DNA of 64,000 bases from Codonopsis lanceolata. Lineage: Eukaryota > Streptophyta > Magnoliopsida > Asterales > Campanulaceae. The position numbers and the translations under genes were made by a program. Location of the stretch: positions 166,139,824 through 166,203,823 of the forward strand of contig CM028377.1 in NCBI GenBank assembly GCA_013146195.2. The letters are read 5' to 3'. Below are positions 34,093 through 44,900 of this stretch, in pieces (position 1 is the first letter of the stretch; every line of letters begins with the position of its first letter). The notes under the pieces are model-generated. The model was not told the origin of the DNA. It was given only the letters and a program-made list of their open reading frames with translations, and ran no database searches.

Positions 34093-34824
34093 TACCCATT
34101 CAATTGTCATTCAAATTTATTCAATCTATTAGATCTGCATTTCTTTAAGTTATGTACTTTTTGATTTTGTACTGTGATGGTAGCGAGGATAGTTTGCTGA
34201 TTTGTTGAATACAAAATTGACAAATGAATCAATCTGGTTATGCGTGTGGATTTCTAGCATGGGACTTAAGGAAATTACTTAGTTTATTTGTTTTAAGTTA
34301 AATTTAGAAATGCAAGCCTAATGGATTCAGCCCCTTCTCATTTTGATGTTTACACATTGGAGAAAATCAATTTTGCAAAAGAGTTCATTCTCAAATCTCG
34401 GTCCCTCCTATATGATCTACAAAACAGAGGAAAACATAGGCTTTTACACACCAATTTATTATTATTATTATTAGCACTCATTTGATGATTAAGGAGCATA
34501 GCTAGTTGTTGTGGTAATTCCTAGTTCACTTGGCTATGTAGTATGATAATATTGGTAACTAAAAGTGATTGTTTTGCACTGATGTCTCTTATAAGCTTTC
34601 TTTCACATACTGGACATTCTGGAATGCGTATTACATCTCTTGGTTGGCAAATAGAATTGTTTTGAAAAATTATATTAGCAACTATACACAATTGGATAAG
34701 ATGGTCTGAACTAATGAAGTCATTAATTCATGCTTAAGTGTGTGTGTTTTTTGTAGAATATATTTGTATTCCACCAAACCGATTATGTTTATATTTTTTT
34801 TATTGGTTATTACCTACTATGAGC
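34093..34824. other. CACTA interior, no feature recognised
   Basis: A+T-rich, no ORF of interest, with a short (TAT)n run near 34456. I see nothing else in it. Confidence 0.4.
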
Positions 34825-34825
34825 A

Positions 34826-35371
34826 GTAATCCCTCCGCTCCTAAATTATTTTTGACATATTTTTTTAATTGTTTTTCCAAATGATAAAAAACATAACTCA
34901 CAGTAGAGCTGTCAAAATGGGTTGGCGGGGTGGGCCAGCCCACAACCCACTTCAACCCACCATTTGACGGGGCGAGGCGGGCCAGCCCAAAAACATGGCG
35001 GGCCTTAAAATACCAACCCAACCCACCTCTTTTAGGTGGCGGGGCGGGTTAGCCCAACGGGCCCAAGCCTTTTTAACAACTCTAGGCGAGCCAACCCACT
35101 TCAACCCATCATTTGGCGGGGCGGGCCAGCCCAAAAAAGTGGCGGGTCTAAAAAATACCAACCCAACCCACCTCTTTTAGGTGTCGGGGCGGGCTAGCCC
35201 AACGGGCTCAACCCATTTTGACAGCTCTACCTCACAGTACTTATTTGGTACTATGAATTGCATATTTTATGATTTTGAAAAATAATATATGTCGAATTTT
35301 CATTTAAAAACAGGTCGTTTAACTCAAAAAAGTCAAACAAGTTAATAATTTAAGAACATGCGAAGTAGTAG
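34826..35371. repeat. older MITE-like repeat (Stowaway-style ends), interrupted
   Basis: The left end, CCCTCCGCTCCTAAATTATT, resembles the widespread CTCCCTCCGTCCCAAAT-type ends of Stowaway MITEs. A degraded inverted match, AATAATTTAAGAACATGCG, lies near 35345-35365. Split by the hAT MITE at 34904-35229. The right end is poorly preserved. Confidence 0.45.
34904..35229. mobile_element. hAT-type MITE with internal duplication
   Basis: 326 bp with inverted ends TAGAGCTGTCAAAATGGG and its complement, ending GACAGCTCTA at 35229. The 8 bp flanks are ACTCACAG (34896-34903) and CCTCACAG (35230-35237), a one-mismatch duplication of hAT length. Inside, a block of about 135 bp (ending GGTGGCGGGGCGGG, then TTAGCCCAACGGG) occurs twice in tandem. 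G+C content is far above the surroundings. No coding capacity, so it would be moved in trans. Confidence 0.8.
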
Positions 35372-36831
35372 TTTGTGGTTTGAGCATGAGCATGAGCACC
35401 TAATTTCAATTGTAGATAAATTTGCTTCTGGGCTGTTGTTTGTGAAGGTTTATGTACTTCCCTTGGGCATCACCATTGGCACTTCACATTTCAAATATAC
35501 CACTCCACTTTACTGTATATAAATGCTTGGGTACATGTATTCATAGTCCCATAAGCAGCTAATCATCATATCTAAAACTTACAGATGGAATACGAGTCAT
35601 AACAACCAGATCAAGTTATCGTCTAATCGAGAGTTCCTTTTTGCATTGCCTCACAGTCCATTCTTCACTTCAGTTGATTTTCTTCCTTTGCGAAATTCCC
35701 ACGTGAGAGTTTTGCTCTAAATAATATCCTCTTTTTTGTACTACCCATTATTTCTATTCATTGATCAAAGACTTGGGTTCACCAGTCCGAAAAGCTACCT
35801 AGCATAGCCTACTGCACAAAAAAGGGGATGTTGATGTGTGACGACTTGCTTGAAACCGACAAATCTGCCCAAGCCTTTTTGGGCAACCCTTTAGTCACAC
35901 ATACCCTCCCAAAACAGTTCCAAAATCCACCCCTAACTGTCCTAAAAACCTATTTGATTTGTGCAGCCCTAATCCTTACAATAATAGCCCAATTCCCTAG
36001 AATTACACAAGGTATAATTTGCCTGAAACAATCTCCTATGTAATGTGTGCATGAACTGCCCAAGCCCCAACCTATTCGAGCAACAACACCCACATACAAG
36101 CTGCCCAAATAACTCACCAAAGCCATGCCTAATCTGCCCCAAGATATCCCACGCCTTTGATGAACAGACTGCCTGAAACTTCCTCCTTTAGGACATGCCA
36201 ATCTGCCCTAAATTTCCTTGGCCGTAACTTCAAGATACTTCCATCTCAAAAAGAGTCACATTTGAAAAGTTAAATTATTTAAAAAAATATACTTTACTCC
36301 AACATATTTCTTTCAGATTGCACTGAAATTAAAAATTTTCATAAAGGCAAAAGAAATTGAAAAAAATAATGAAAATACAACTTTTGTTTTGGGATGAACT
36401 CAAAAGGAAGTTAGGACTTTGTTATGAAGTTAAAAAATGCTTTACCTTTTTGGAATGTCTTCTTTCATGAAATATTTGTTCTAAGTTGGGCCATTTGTTT
36501 AACTACTCGTGTTCAAACGGTTTTAAGGCACAAGATTCATGATGTTACGTCATCGTCGCTAGGCATGTATTTGTTTTACTATATGTTATCCTCATTCATT
36601 TCTAATAAATTGTTCCTTAGAAAAGGCTGAGTTATCATATTATGAACTTCTTGATTGCATGCCTTGTAATTTGTAAATATGTACTCGGCCGAATTATGTC
36701 TAACTTTTGAAGCTTTCTAAATTATAATGTTGGAAAATGCATCCAAGGTTTTTTTGTTTGTTGTTAACTGTTGTTTACAAAAGCTGAATATTTATCCAGT
36801 CAAACTTATATTTGTGCACTTGGGCTTTCAG
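35372..36831. other. CACTA interior with diverged C-rich repeat copy
   Basis: No recognised gene. Around 35870-35960 lies a CCC/AAA-rich segment (AACCCTTTAGTCACACATAC) whose relative occurs at about 37445-37520, on the other side of the NSE4-like fragment. A short ORF at 36424-36630 has no features I recognise. Confidence 0.35.
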
Positions 36832-37260
36832 TTGAGAAGCCAAGGGACCAGGTTAGAGATGCAACGGCACTTATAGGCCACACTGGTGCATTGGAGGCAT
36901 CTATTAGGTCATAAACTGTTGGAGGTATTATGCTGGCAGATTTTGTATCAGCTCTGCTTGAAGGATTTTGCGGGCGTGGAAGCAGAATTACAAGTAAACA
37001 TATTCTTTGGAAAGAGATTGGTGTTAAAGTTTCATCCATTTTTAGGAATGGCAGAAGTTGCAGCACTATGTGAGTTTTGTAACTCAGTTTTATGCAATCT
37101 TTTGTATCTGTTGTTCTTTGACAACTTGTTAATATATTCTATTTGCTTTTAATGTTGTTTCCATTTAAGGTTGGGGCCAATGAATATTGAACTAAAGCAA
37201 AGGAAGGTTGCGGGTCGTCGAAAACGCACTATACGATCTACAAAATCACAACCAAAAGAG
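36832..37260 (+). pseudogene. NSE4: captured fragment of NSE4 (SMC5/6 complex kleisin), two exons
   Basis: NSE4 is the kleisin subunit of the SMC5/6 complex in DNA repair and chromosome maintenance. Exon-like block 36832-37069 follows an AG acceptor and encodes EKPRDQVRDATALIG, ADFVSALLEGF and ILWKEIGVKVSSIFR. Block 37170-37260 encodes GPMNIELKQRKVAGRRKRT and TKSQPKE. A 100 bp intron (GTGAGT...TTTAAG) sits between them; splicing joins the phase to give CSTMLGPMN, the order expected in the Nse4 C-terminal domain. A second donor, GTATGC, follows at 37261. A TAA at 36912-36914 interrupts the frame, and I could not find the flanking exons. It is therefore a gene piece, probably captured by CACTA. 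The identity rests on remembered family motifs. Confidence 0.68.
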
Positions 37261-38493
37261 GTATGCTTGTTCATTAAGAAGGTTCCAGTTCTTGCTCTTT
37301 ATGAGCCTCGTAGAAAGAGTCATGTCTTAATTACAACACAAACAAAAACCACATACATATTTATTATATATGACGTGGAAATTACTATCTTGGTGATACG
37401 GTGTTAAAAACTAGAACACCATAACCTGTCCAGCCCCTTTTTGAACAGCCCTTTGGTCGCACGAAACCCTCTCAAAACAGCCCCAAAACCCGACTCTAAA
37501 CTACCTTAGAACTATTTGTTTTTACTAGAATGTTTCCCTTAAAATATACCCAAGCAATTAACAATAACTTGAGTTTAGGACTACCCAAACTACCTCCCAA
37601 TCCCAACAATTCTCACGCACATAAGCTATCCAAAAACTTGCCAACAACAGCCACAAAAATCCTATCAAATCTATCACAAACTGCCCCAACAATTCTCCCT
37701 ATTCTGATCACTTTACCTTGGTTGAAAATATCCAAGGATTGATTAACCGGCCCACGCTTATTGTGGATGAAAACAGGCTGCCCCAAACCTGAATTAAAAT
37801 TAAAAAGAAGTAGAAAGAGAAAAGGATAGATCGGCTTCACCAAACGAGCTTCACTCACTTGTCGTAAAGATAGCCGTTTGATCCAACAAACAAAGCTTCA
37901 CTCACTTTATTCGAAGAATCGGGAAGAAGAACGAACTCGTTCTTTTGTGTAATGATTGACTTTTTCTCATTTCTGGTAGCTCACCAATTTGCACCCCTTT
38001 CTACAAAAGGTGAAGCATCTAGTGCCCATTTCATTGAACTTTCCATTTTTTTAATTTCACATTTCGATATTTATATTGTAGGAAAACCTCCTTAGCGAAT
38101 CCTTAGCTTCCTACCTTGGAGGGACTTCATGTCAGGACGATGAGATCTTATATGGCTTTCCTTCTCCAATCCTAAATAATATCATTTTATGCTGCCCCTT
38201 CTAGTTCACATGCATTGTCTTTCCTTGATTCATGATCAATCATAAGCAGGCAGTCCACTGAAATTGGACTAATCAAGACACATTCCCACAGCCAAAGTAG
38301 CTTGAGCTGTTTTCAATTTTCAATTTATAAAGTATGTAGCTTGGCTATGAAAGTCCTAAATAAACTAAAAAGAGTAGTTCTAACTCATTATAGAATAGGC
38401 CTCTGCTCATTCTCTTTTCGACCAAGTATCCAAAGTTGTTTGCAGTCCAATAGCAAATGTCAACTACACACTATGGTTTAATATCGTACACTA
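37261..38493. other. CACTA interior with second C-rich repeat copy
   Basis: About 37437-37520 matches, with divergence, the C-rich segment near 35880 (GCCCTTTGGTCGCACGAAAC against the earlier copy). The rest is A+T-rich. No gene recognised; ORFs at 37530-37742 and the reverse are low-complexity. Confidence 0.35.
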
Positions 38494-38575
38494 TGGTTCG
38501 GTGACCTGATTGATATCAGTGAGTCTTCAGAGAATGGACAGGACATTTACATAAGAATGGCTGCCTCAGAATTAG
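38494..38575 (+). pseudogene. exon end of an S-domain receptor-like kinase, copy 1
   Basis: Reads WFGDLIDISESSENGQDIYI followed by RMAASEL, then GGTACG, a splice donor. In G-type lectin S-receptor-like kinases, a WFGDLxD...GQDLYxRxAASEL sequence closes the PAN domain at the end of exon 1, directly before the transmembrane exon, and the donor here falls in that place. These proteins are plasma-membrane receptors. Only about 27 codons are readable and upstream sequence soon stops making sense. Capture by CACTA or an older gene relic would both fit. Confidence 0.62.
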
Positions 38576-38835
38576 GTACGTTCATCTTTATCCTACAAAT
38601 TTAAGAGAAGACTAGTGTTAAACTCTATAAATTTTAACTAGATTTTGTGTGATCAATAAAAATAAGTTAATTGGTGCAGCTTCCTTTCCAATTCTTCTGA
38701 ATTAGTTCTATAAATAGTATACTTGGACCAAAAAGTACGGGCACAAAAAATAAATGACAATAAAATAATAAAGCAAAATCTTGCAAAGTTACTCAGTGTA
38801 TGGCTTATGAAATTTTAGACATACAAATATGAAAG

Positions 38836-38937
38836 GGCTGTTTGTTTTGGGTTGGCGACTTGATTGACATCAGACAGTAAACTAGTAAACTACAGATGGT
38901 CTAGATCTCTACTTAAGGATGCCTTCCTTTGAGTTAG
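38836..38937 (+). pseudogene. exon end of an S-domain receptor-like kinase, copy 2
   Basis: Begins GCLFWVGDLIDIRQ, then two stops and a frame change, then a segment that would read RMPSFELG just before GGTAAG. It parallels copy 1, 340 bp upstream, including the donor site. The two copies are too different to be a fresh duplication. They may come from two neighbouring exon ends of a tandem receptor gene family. Confidence 0.5.
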
Positions 38938-39139
38938 GTAAGACTATCGCAGAAGTGTTAATGAAGAGTTGATCTTGAAATCTGTTTGAATATTTTTTTA
39001 ACTGCTAAAACGTTAAGATATGCTGGCGATAGCACTCGGCTGCTCCCAACTGAAGTTCTTTAATTTATATAGCCGATTAAAATCAAGCTTCAATCTTTTC
39101 AATCTGTTTGTACATGTATTTCATTTTTTAAAAGTGGTC

Positions 39140-39247
39140 TTGTATGTGTCAACACAACAAGAACAACTACAATACCAAGCAGATCAGATTAAAAGATTGG
39201 AAGAGATGATTATAATGCTGATGGAGGAGCGGAATGCTTCGACCTAG
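39140..39247 (+). pseudogene. coiled-coil tail, possibly CACTA TNPA-like protein
   Basis: Encodes STQQEQLQYQADQIKRLEEM, then IIMLMEERNAST and a stop. Gln/Glu-rich coiled coils of this form close many plant Ptta/En/Spm transposon proteins. The upstream part of the ORF (39020 onward) is Phe/Leu-rich intron-like sequence, so a splice site near 39140 is likely. The assignment depends on composition and location. Confidence 0.35.
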
Positions 39248-41280
39248 TTCATGGTTAGTATGTCTATTCTTATTTTTCTTTTTCATCTTCTTCTCTGCTA
39301 TCCCTTTCTCTCTCCTTTGCATGATAGTTTTGTAGTATCAAAGAAGGATGGGTAGTTCTGATATGTTTAAACCCCATAACATGTCACTTGGCATACTTAG
39401 TTTACATATGTTTAACTGAAGTGTCAACCTCATTAGGCCTTGTCGTACTCTATTCTCGAGGGATACTGCTTTCCCACCACCAAATGGTAGCTGACAATCA
39501 CTTTTGTCTTTTGGATTCTGTTAAGAAGAATTAGTTCCTGATTTTCACGGAACGAAGATGTCTTTCACTCATGAAACATAGAGAAATAGGATATGAATAA
39601 ACTTGTTTCTTGGTCAGCATATTAACCTGTTTTATGAGTACATTAATCTCAAATTCTATTTAATGGTGGCAGTTTCGCAAAAACTGAGTAGTATTTTTTT
39701 TGTTTGTTTTGATAAGTACAAATAGAGTAAAAAATTGAAGGGGAAGTGAATGTTGGTGCACTACTTTGCTGTTTGGTGCACTACTTTGTTGATTGCAATG
39801 TTAGTGTAGCTTGTGGGTGCCAGAAGTTGAGTTTACTTAACATAGGCCTGGAAGTGATATTTTTGTGGGATTAATTTGCATTAAAAAAATCAATATTAAA
39901 AAAGGAGGAGGGGGTATTTGACATGCTGCAAAGCCGAGATCTTATTTGCCTGTTATTACACTAAGGACATTTTTGTATGTCTCAATTAGTCTTCAATATG
40001 TTGCTCTTGTTTTGAGTACTTTTATGGTATATCATGAATAAAAGAGGATCACCCTGTTGGCTTTTGGCCTAAAAGAGCATTCCTTTTTATAATGACACAT
40101 CTTTTTTTCTCTATCATGACTTGCATTGGAGTATTATGTTTCTTTGTAGCAGGGTATTGAGGCAAAATTTTGGAATAATAGTTTAGAATAGAGTACCACT
40201 AATGGAATTATCTTCGGGTCAACTAATTTGGAAGAACCATTTCTGTGTTGTCATGTTCAAGTATGACACTAAACCTATTTGTCAATTGTATTAAAACAAA
40301 ACATGACTGCTTCAAGTAAAACATGATCACCGAGGGTAGTGCTTGATGCAATGTACAACTGTATCCCATACCATATAAGTGCCTTTCTAAGTGTTTAATA
40401 TCTCATTCGCCTTAATACTAAACTTTGTGGTAGTTCAACTAATGAAATCTTATAAGTTGGTCCCCATTTTAAGGAGGCCAACAACTTCCTTGGCCGTTCA
40501 AGTTGAAGGCTCCATTGGGTGGTCTAAAAAAGAAGAGAAACCACTATGTTGAGGGTGGAGATACTCGAAATCGTGACTATTACATCAATGAGCTTATCAC
40601 AAGAATGAACACATTTTTTGGGTAGTATTATGAGGTTCTAAGATTTGATGTTTTTTTTTTCATTTTAAGTTGGGGATAGACTTAACTTTGTTTTTCTTCC
40701 TTTCTCTGAGTCTAAGAGGATTTTTTTCTTCTACATGCCTTTAATTTTGCTACTAAATACAACCGGTTGAATTTATATTAGTGAATTTATATATACTTGA
40801 ATTTATATTATTGAATTTATATATACTTGAATCATCAAATATGTACGTCATTTTCACTGCCCTTATTTACTTTTGCAGATTTTAGGTCACCTTGAAGTGC
40901 GAGAGGACTTGGTATATATGACGTTTGTGATATAGCTGCATTTTATCAACAAAGAATTACGCATGAGGCTCATCTGCAAGTTGAGAGAGACTGACTAGCC
41001 ATACGAGAAAGTCATCTTTATTTTGTTTTTGAAAATATGTGGTTTCCATACTTTTGGAAGAGAAGCTAGTTTCTTTTATTTTTGGACAATAGATTGCTAT
41101 ATAGCTGTTTAACCGTTACTATGTTTATGGTAGGATTCACATGTCATGTATTGAAGACTAGTATTGGTGCATCTATGAACAAAACTGTATATGCTTTTTA
41201 GTCTATAATATGATGGTCTTCAAAAAAATATAAATGATTATGTTACATGATAGTCATCTACGTATTTTGATAATTATAAG
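39248..41280. other. CACTA interior, mostly non-coding
   Basis: A+T-rich with no conserved domain recognised. One readable stretch, about 40475-40624, encodes GQQLPWPFKLKAPLGGLKKK and ends INELITRMNTFFG before a stop. I do not know this protein. A short tandem repeat of TTGAATTTATATTA occurs around 40766-40828. Confidence 0.35.
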
Positions 41281-41963
41281 AAAAACAACATAATAATTTC
41301 GTAGTTAAACAACAAACCCATTACAGGCTGACAACACATCACCTACAAATTATTTTGTAGTTATAAAATAACCCAACAGCTACGAATTATTTCATAGTTA
41401 AATAACAACCCAACAGCTACGAATTATTTCATAGTTAAATAACAACCCAACACCTACGAATTATTTCATGGTTAAATAACAACTGAACAGCTACGAATTA
41501 TTTCATAGTAAAATAACAACCCAACAGCTACGAATTATTTTATGGTTAAATGACAACCCAATGGCTACGAATTATTTCATAGTAAAATAACATACCAACA
41601 ACTACGAAATAATTCGTAGTTAAGTAAAACCCCAATATCTACGAAATATTTTGTAGTTAAACGGTAGCCCATCAACTACGAACTATATTTTGTAGTTAAA
41701 ATGCTGAGGTCTTGCGACAAACAATTTTGAAGGTATTATAGACGCATTTGCGACGAAGACAATTTGCGACGAAATTTTGCGTATGTAGACAAATTATTCC
41801 ATTTGACGACAAAAACATTTTTCGTCGCCAATAACCTTTAGCGACGTCGCATAGGCGACGAAGATGCGACAAAAGTCATTACGTCGTCAAATGTCATTAG
41901 CGACGAAAGTGATATTTTTTGCTACAAATTTTTTCGTAGCAAAATGACTTTTTTCTTGTAGTT
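41281..41963. repeat. right subterminal repeats and terminus of CACTA element
   Basis: From 41284 to about 41700 a 35-40 bp unit of the form CAACAGCTACGAATTATTT plus CATAGTTAAATAA is repeated about ten times. From 41740 to 41935 the motif changes to GCGACGAA / TTCGTCGC in both orientations. The sequence closes with TTTTTTCTTGTAGT. Arrays like this bind CACTA transposase subunits and bring the ends together. Confidence 0.82.
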
Positions 41964-41964
41964 G

Positions 41965-44900
41965 GGAGCTCCTTGTGACTTTGGGGATATGGATGAATTT
42001 AACAATTTTATTCTGCAGGCCGGTTTGGAAGATGCGGGTTTTGAGGGTAGTAGGTATACTTGGTGCAACAATCAATCCGGGGGTCACAGGATTTGGAAAC
42101 GTTTGGACAGGGTGCTTGTAAATAGTGCCTTTAGAATTCAGTTTTCGAGCCTTCGAATTACTCATCTCGTTACTGATGTCTCGGATCATGCCCCTTTGTT
42201 GGTAGATTTCTTGATTGAAAGCAAACCAAAAAGTGGTTTTCGATTCCAACGCATGTGGTTGGACCACCCGGATTTTTTAATCTTTGTGACGAATCAATGG
42301 CAACAACCTTGTTGGGGTTCGGCTATGGATGTGTTGTTTAGGAAATTGCAACTTCTGCGCAAAGCATTGAAAGTGTGGAATTGGAATATTTTTGGGAATG
42401 TGCACCGCAATATAGATACAATTCAGGACACCATTTTGAGGCTTGATCTCGAGTTACAACAAGGCGGAGACTCTTTGGTGGAAGATAGCTTGGTAGCAGC
42501 CAAGAAGCAGTTAAGTCAATTGTTGAAATGGGAGGTTGAATTAATAGAGCAGAAGTCTCGTCAGTTATGGCTAAAAGATGGAGATAGGAATACTTCGTTC
42601 TTTCATGCTAGCATCAAAGATCGAGCTCAGAGGAATAGAGTTAGGGTCAGATTAGCGGACGGTTCACTTTGTGAGGATAACGGGTTAATTGGCTCAATGG
42701 CAGTTGACTATTTTTCCAATCTCTTTGCATCTAACAATCCGGAGGTGGATGAGGCTTTATTTCAAGACTTTCCAATACGGGTGACGGAGGAAGATAATCT
42801 GCAATTGGTTGCTCAGCCCACGGAGGAAGAGATATGGGCCGCGATCAGATTGCTCAATCCCAAGTCGGTCGGACGGTTTCACAGATTTTTCTTTCGGGGA
42901 TGCCTTTGGGACATAATCAAGATGGATGGATGTTGTGGCTGTTAAAGAGTATTTTGAGGGAGCTTCGATTAATAGAGGAATCTCTTCGGCTGTGATGGTC
43001 CTTTTGCCAAAGGTTGATAATCCAGAAAGTTTTGGAGACTTACGCCCAATTAGTTTGTGCAACTTTGCGGCCAAAATTATTTCCAGAATCTATGGCTCTC
43101 GTTTGTCTTCGTTGCTGCCGCGTCTAATATCCCCAGAACAATCTGGGTTTGTTCGAGACCGGGGTATTCAGGAAAACGTGTTGTTGGCTCATGAGTTGGT
43201 GCAACGTATTAACAAGAAGGTTAGGGGAGGAAATGTCGTTTTTAATTTCGACATGTCTAAGGCGTACGATCGGTTAGAATGGTCTTTTCTCATCCGTGCT
43301 TTGCTGGCTCATGGTTTCAGTGAGAGGTTCTGCCATTCCATTCGAGGTCTGTTAGAGAATAATTGGTATTCTCTTAGGATCAATGGGGAGTCCTTCGGTT
43401 TTTTCAAATCTTTTCGGGGGGTTCGTCAAGGTGACCCTCTATCCCCCATGTTATTCATTTTAGCGCAGGAAGTGTTATCTTTTAATATTAATCGGGCAGT
43501 AGATAGTGGCCGTGTTAGTCCGTATTATCATGGGCATGGTGGTGTGTCTATATCCCATCTTCTGTACGCTGATGACCTGCTTGTTTTCTGTAATGCTTGT
43601 AAGAAATCTGTTATGGGGTTGAGGAAAATCATGGCAGACTATGAGTCCAGTTCGGGACAGCAGATTAACAATAACAAAAGTGGTTTCTTTGTTTCCAAAC
43701 ACTGTTCTGCGAGGAAAGCTCTTCAAATCTCTCGGTGGTCTGTTTGCAACCAACACTTTTGGCCTTTGAAATATCTGGGTATGCCGCTATTTAAAGGGTG
43801 TATGAGACGAAGTTACTTCGAGGATTTAGAGCTTAAAATTGTTAAACGTATTAATGGTTGGCGGGCGAGGCTTCTATCATTTGGTGCTAAGATTACTCTT
43901 ATTAGATCTGTTCTATGTAGCATTCCGATCTATGCGATGGCTGCTCTGAAGTTGCCTAAAAGTGTTATTCATCGATTGGAGCAACGGTTGGCTGAATTTC
44001 TGTGGAATGTTAATGGATCTCGGAGAACCCATTGGATTGCTTGGCACAAGGTTTGTCGTCCAACGAATGAAGGTGGATTAGGTATTCGTTCATTGGGTCA
44101 GGTGATGGAATCCTTGCATGCCAAGCTTGCATGGCGTATTTTAGAAGGTGAAGGTCTTTGGGCCAGATTCTGTATTGGAAAGTATGGCATTCAGAATGAG
44201 GGCTACACAATCGGAATGTCTACGCCGTGGAAAGCTATTTTGTCTCAACTTTGGAAAGTGCAACAATGTAGTAGGTGGGTGGTCGGGCAAGGTAACATTT
44301 CTTTCTGGGATGATAATTGGTGTGGGGAAAGATTGATCGGCCCCCTACCTATGGACAAAAATCTTTCTGTTCGGGAGGCAATGAACCAGTTGGATGAATT
44401 AAGGCCTATAGTTCGTCCAGAATTGCAAGGCTGCTTATATCAAGTTCATTGCGAGGAGGATACGCCTGATAAATTGGTCTGCACGTTATCAAATTCTGGA
44501 TCCTTCCGATCTAGCGATTTCTGGAAATTTTATCGTGTGGCTGATCCTGTTGTTCGCTGGGCTAAATTAATTTGGCAAAGTTGGATCCCGACTCGGGTGA
44601 GCGGGTTTCTTTGGAAACTGTTTCAGAATGCGCTCCCGGTAGATTCGAATCTCCAGTGTCGTCATATTGCGTTGGCCTCTCGGTGTCATTGCTGCTCCAG
44701 TTCTCCAGGGGTGGAATCGCTCGATCATCTGTTCATCCGTTCAGAAATTGCAGTTACGCTTTGGAACCGATTTGCAGCTCGTTTTCGGTTGGTTAGTTCA
44801 TACTCAAATTTACAGCACCTTTTTTCGATCTGGTCCAGCGGTTCCTTTCGTAGGCAGGATGGGTGCTGCCGTCTTGGTATATTTGTTTTCATTTGTTGGG

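Larger units (their letters stand above)
27530..41963. mobile_element. CACTA (En/Spm-type) transposon carrying host gene pieces and a LINE
   Basis: The left end starts CACTACAAGAAAA at 27530. The right end reads TTTTTTCTTGTAGTT at about 41949-41963, its inverted partner with one mismatch at the tip. Both sides carry dense subterminal copies of CTACGAA / TTCGTAG motifs, as CACTA transposases require. Removing the 5.8 kb LINE leaves about 8.6 kb. TTG occurs at both edges (27527-27529 and 41962-41964) but overlaps the right terminus, so the 3 bp target duplication is ambiguous. No intact transposase (TNP2-like) ORF is present. Host gene fragments at 36832-37260 and 38494-38937 suggest sequence capture. 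Confidence 0.78.

Noticed and set aside
36424..36630. ORF of 68 codons upstream of the NSE4 fragment as a missing NSE4 exon
   Set aside because: Its residues do not match the kleisin family, and no splice sites fit.
41281..41700. Regularly spaced repeats resembling a CRISPR array
   Set aside because: Units are degenerate, spacers are not unique, and the array is CACTA subterminal sequence in a plant genome.
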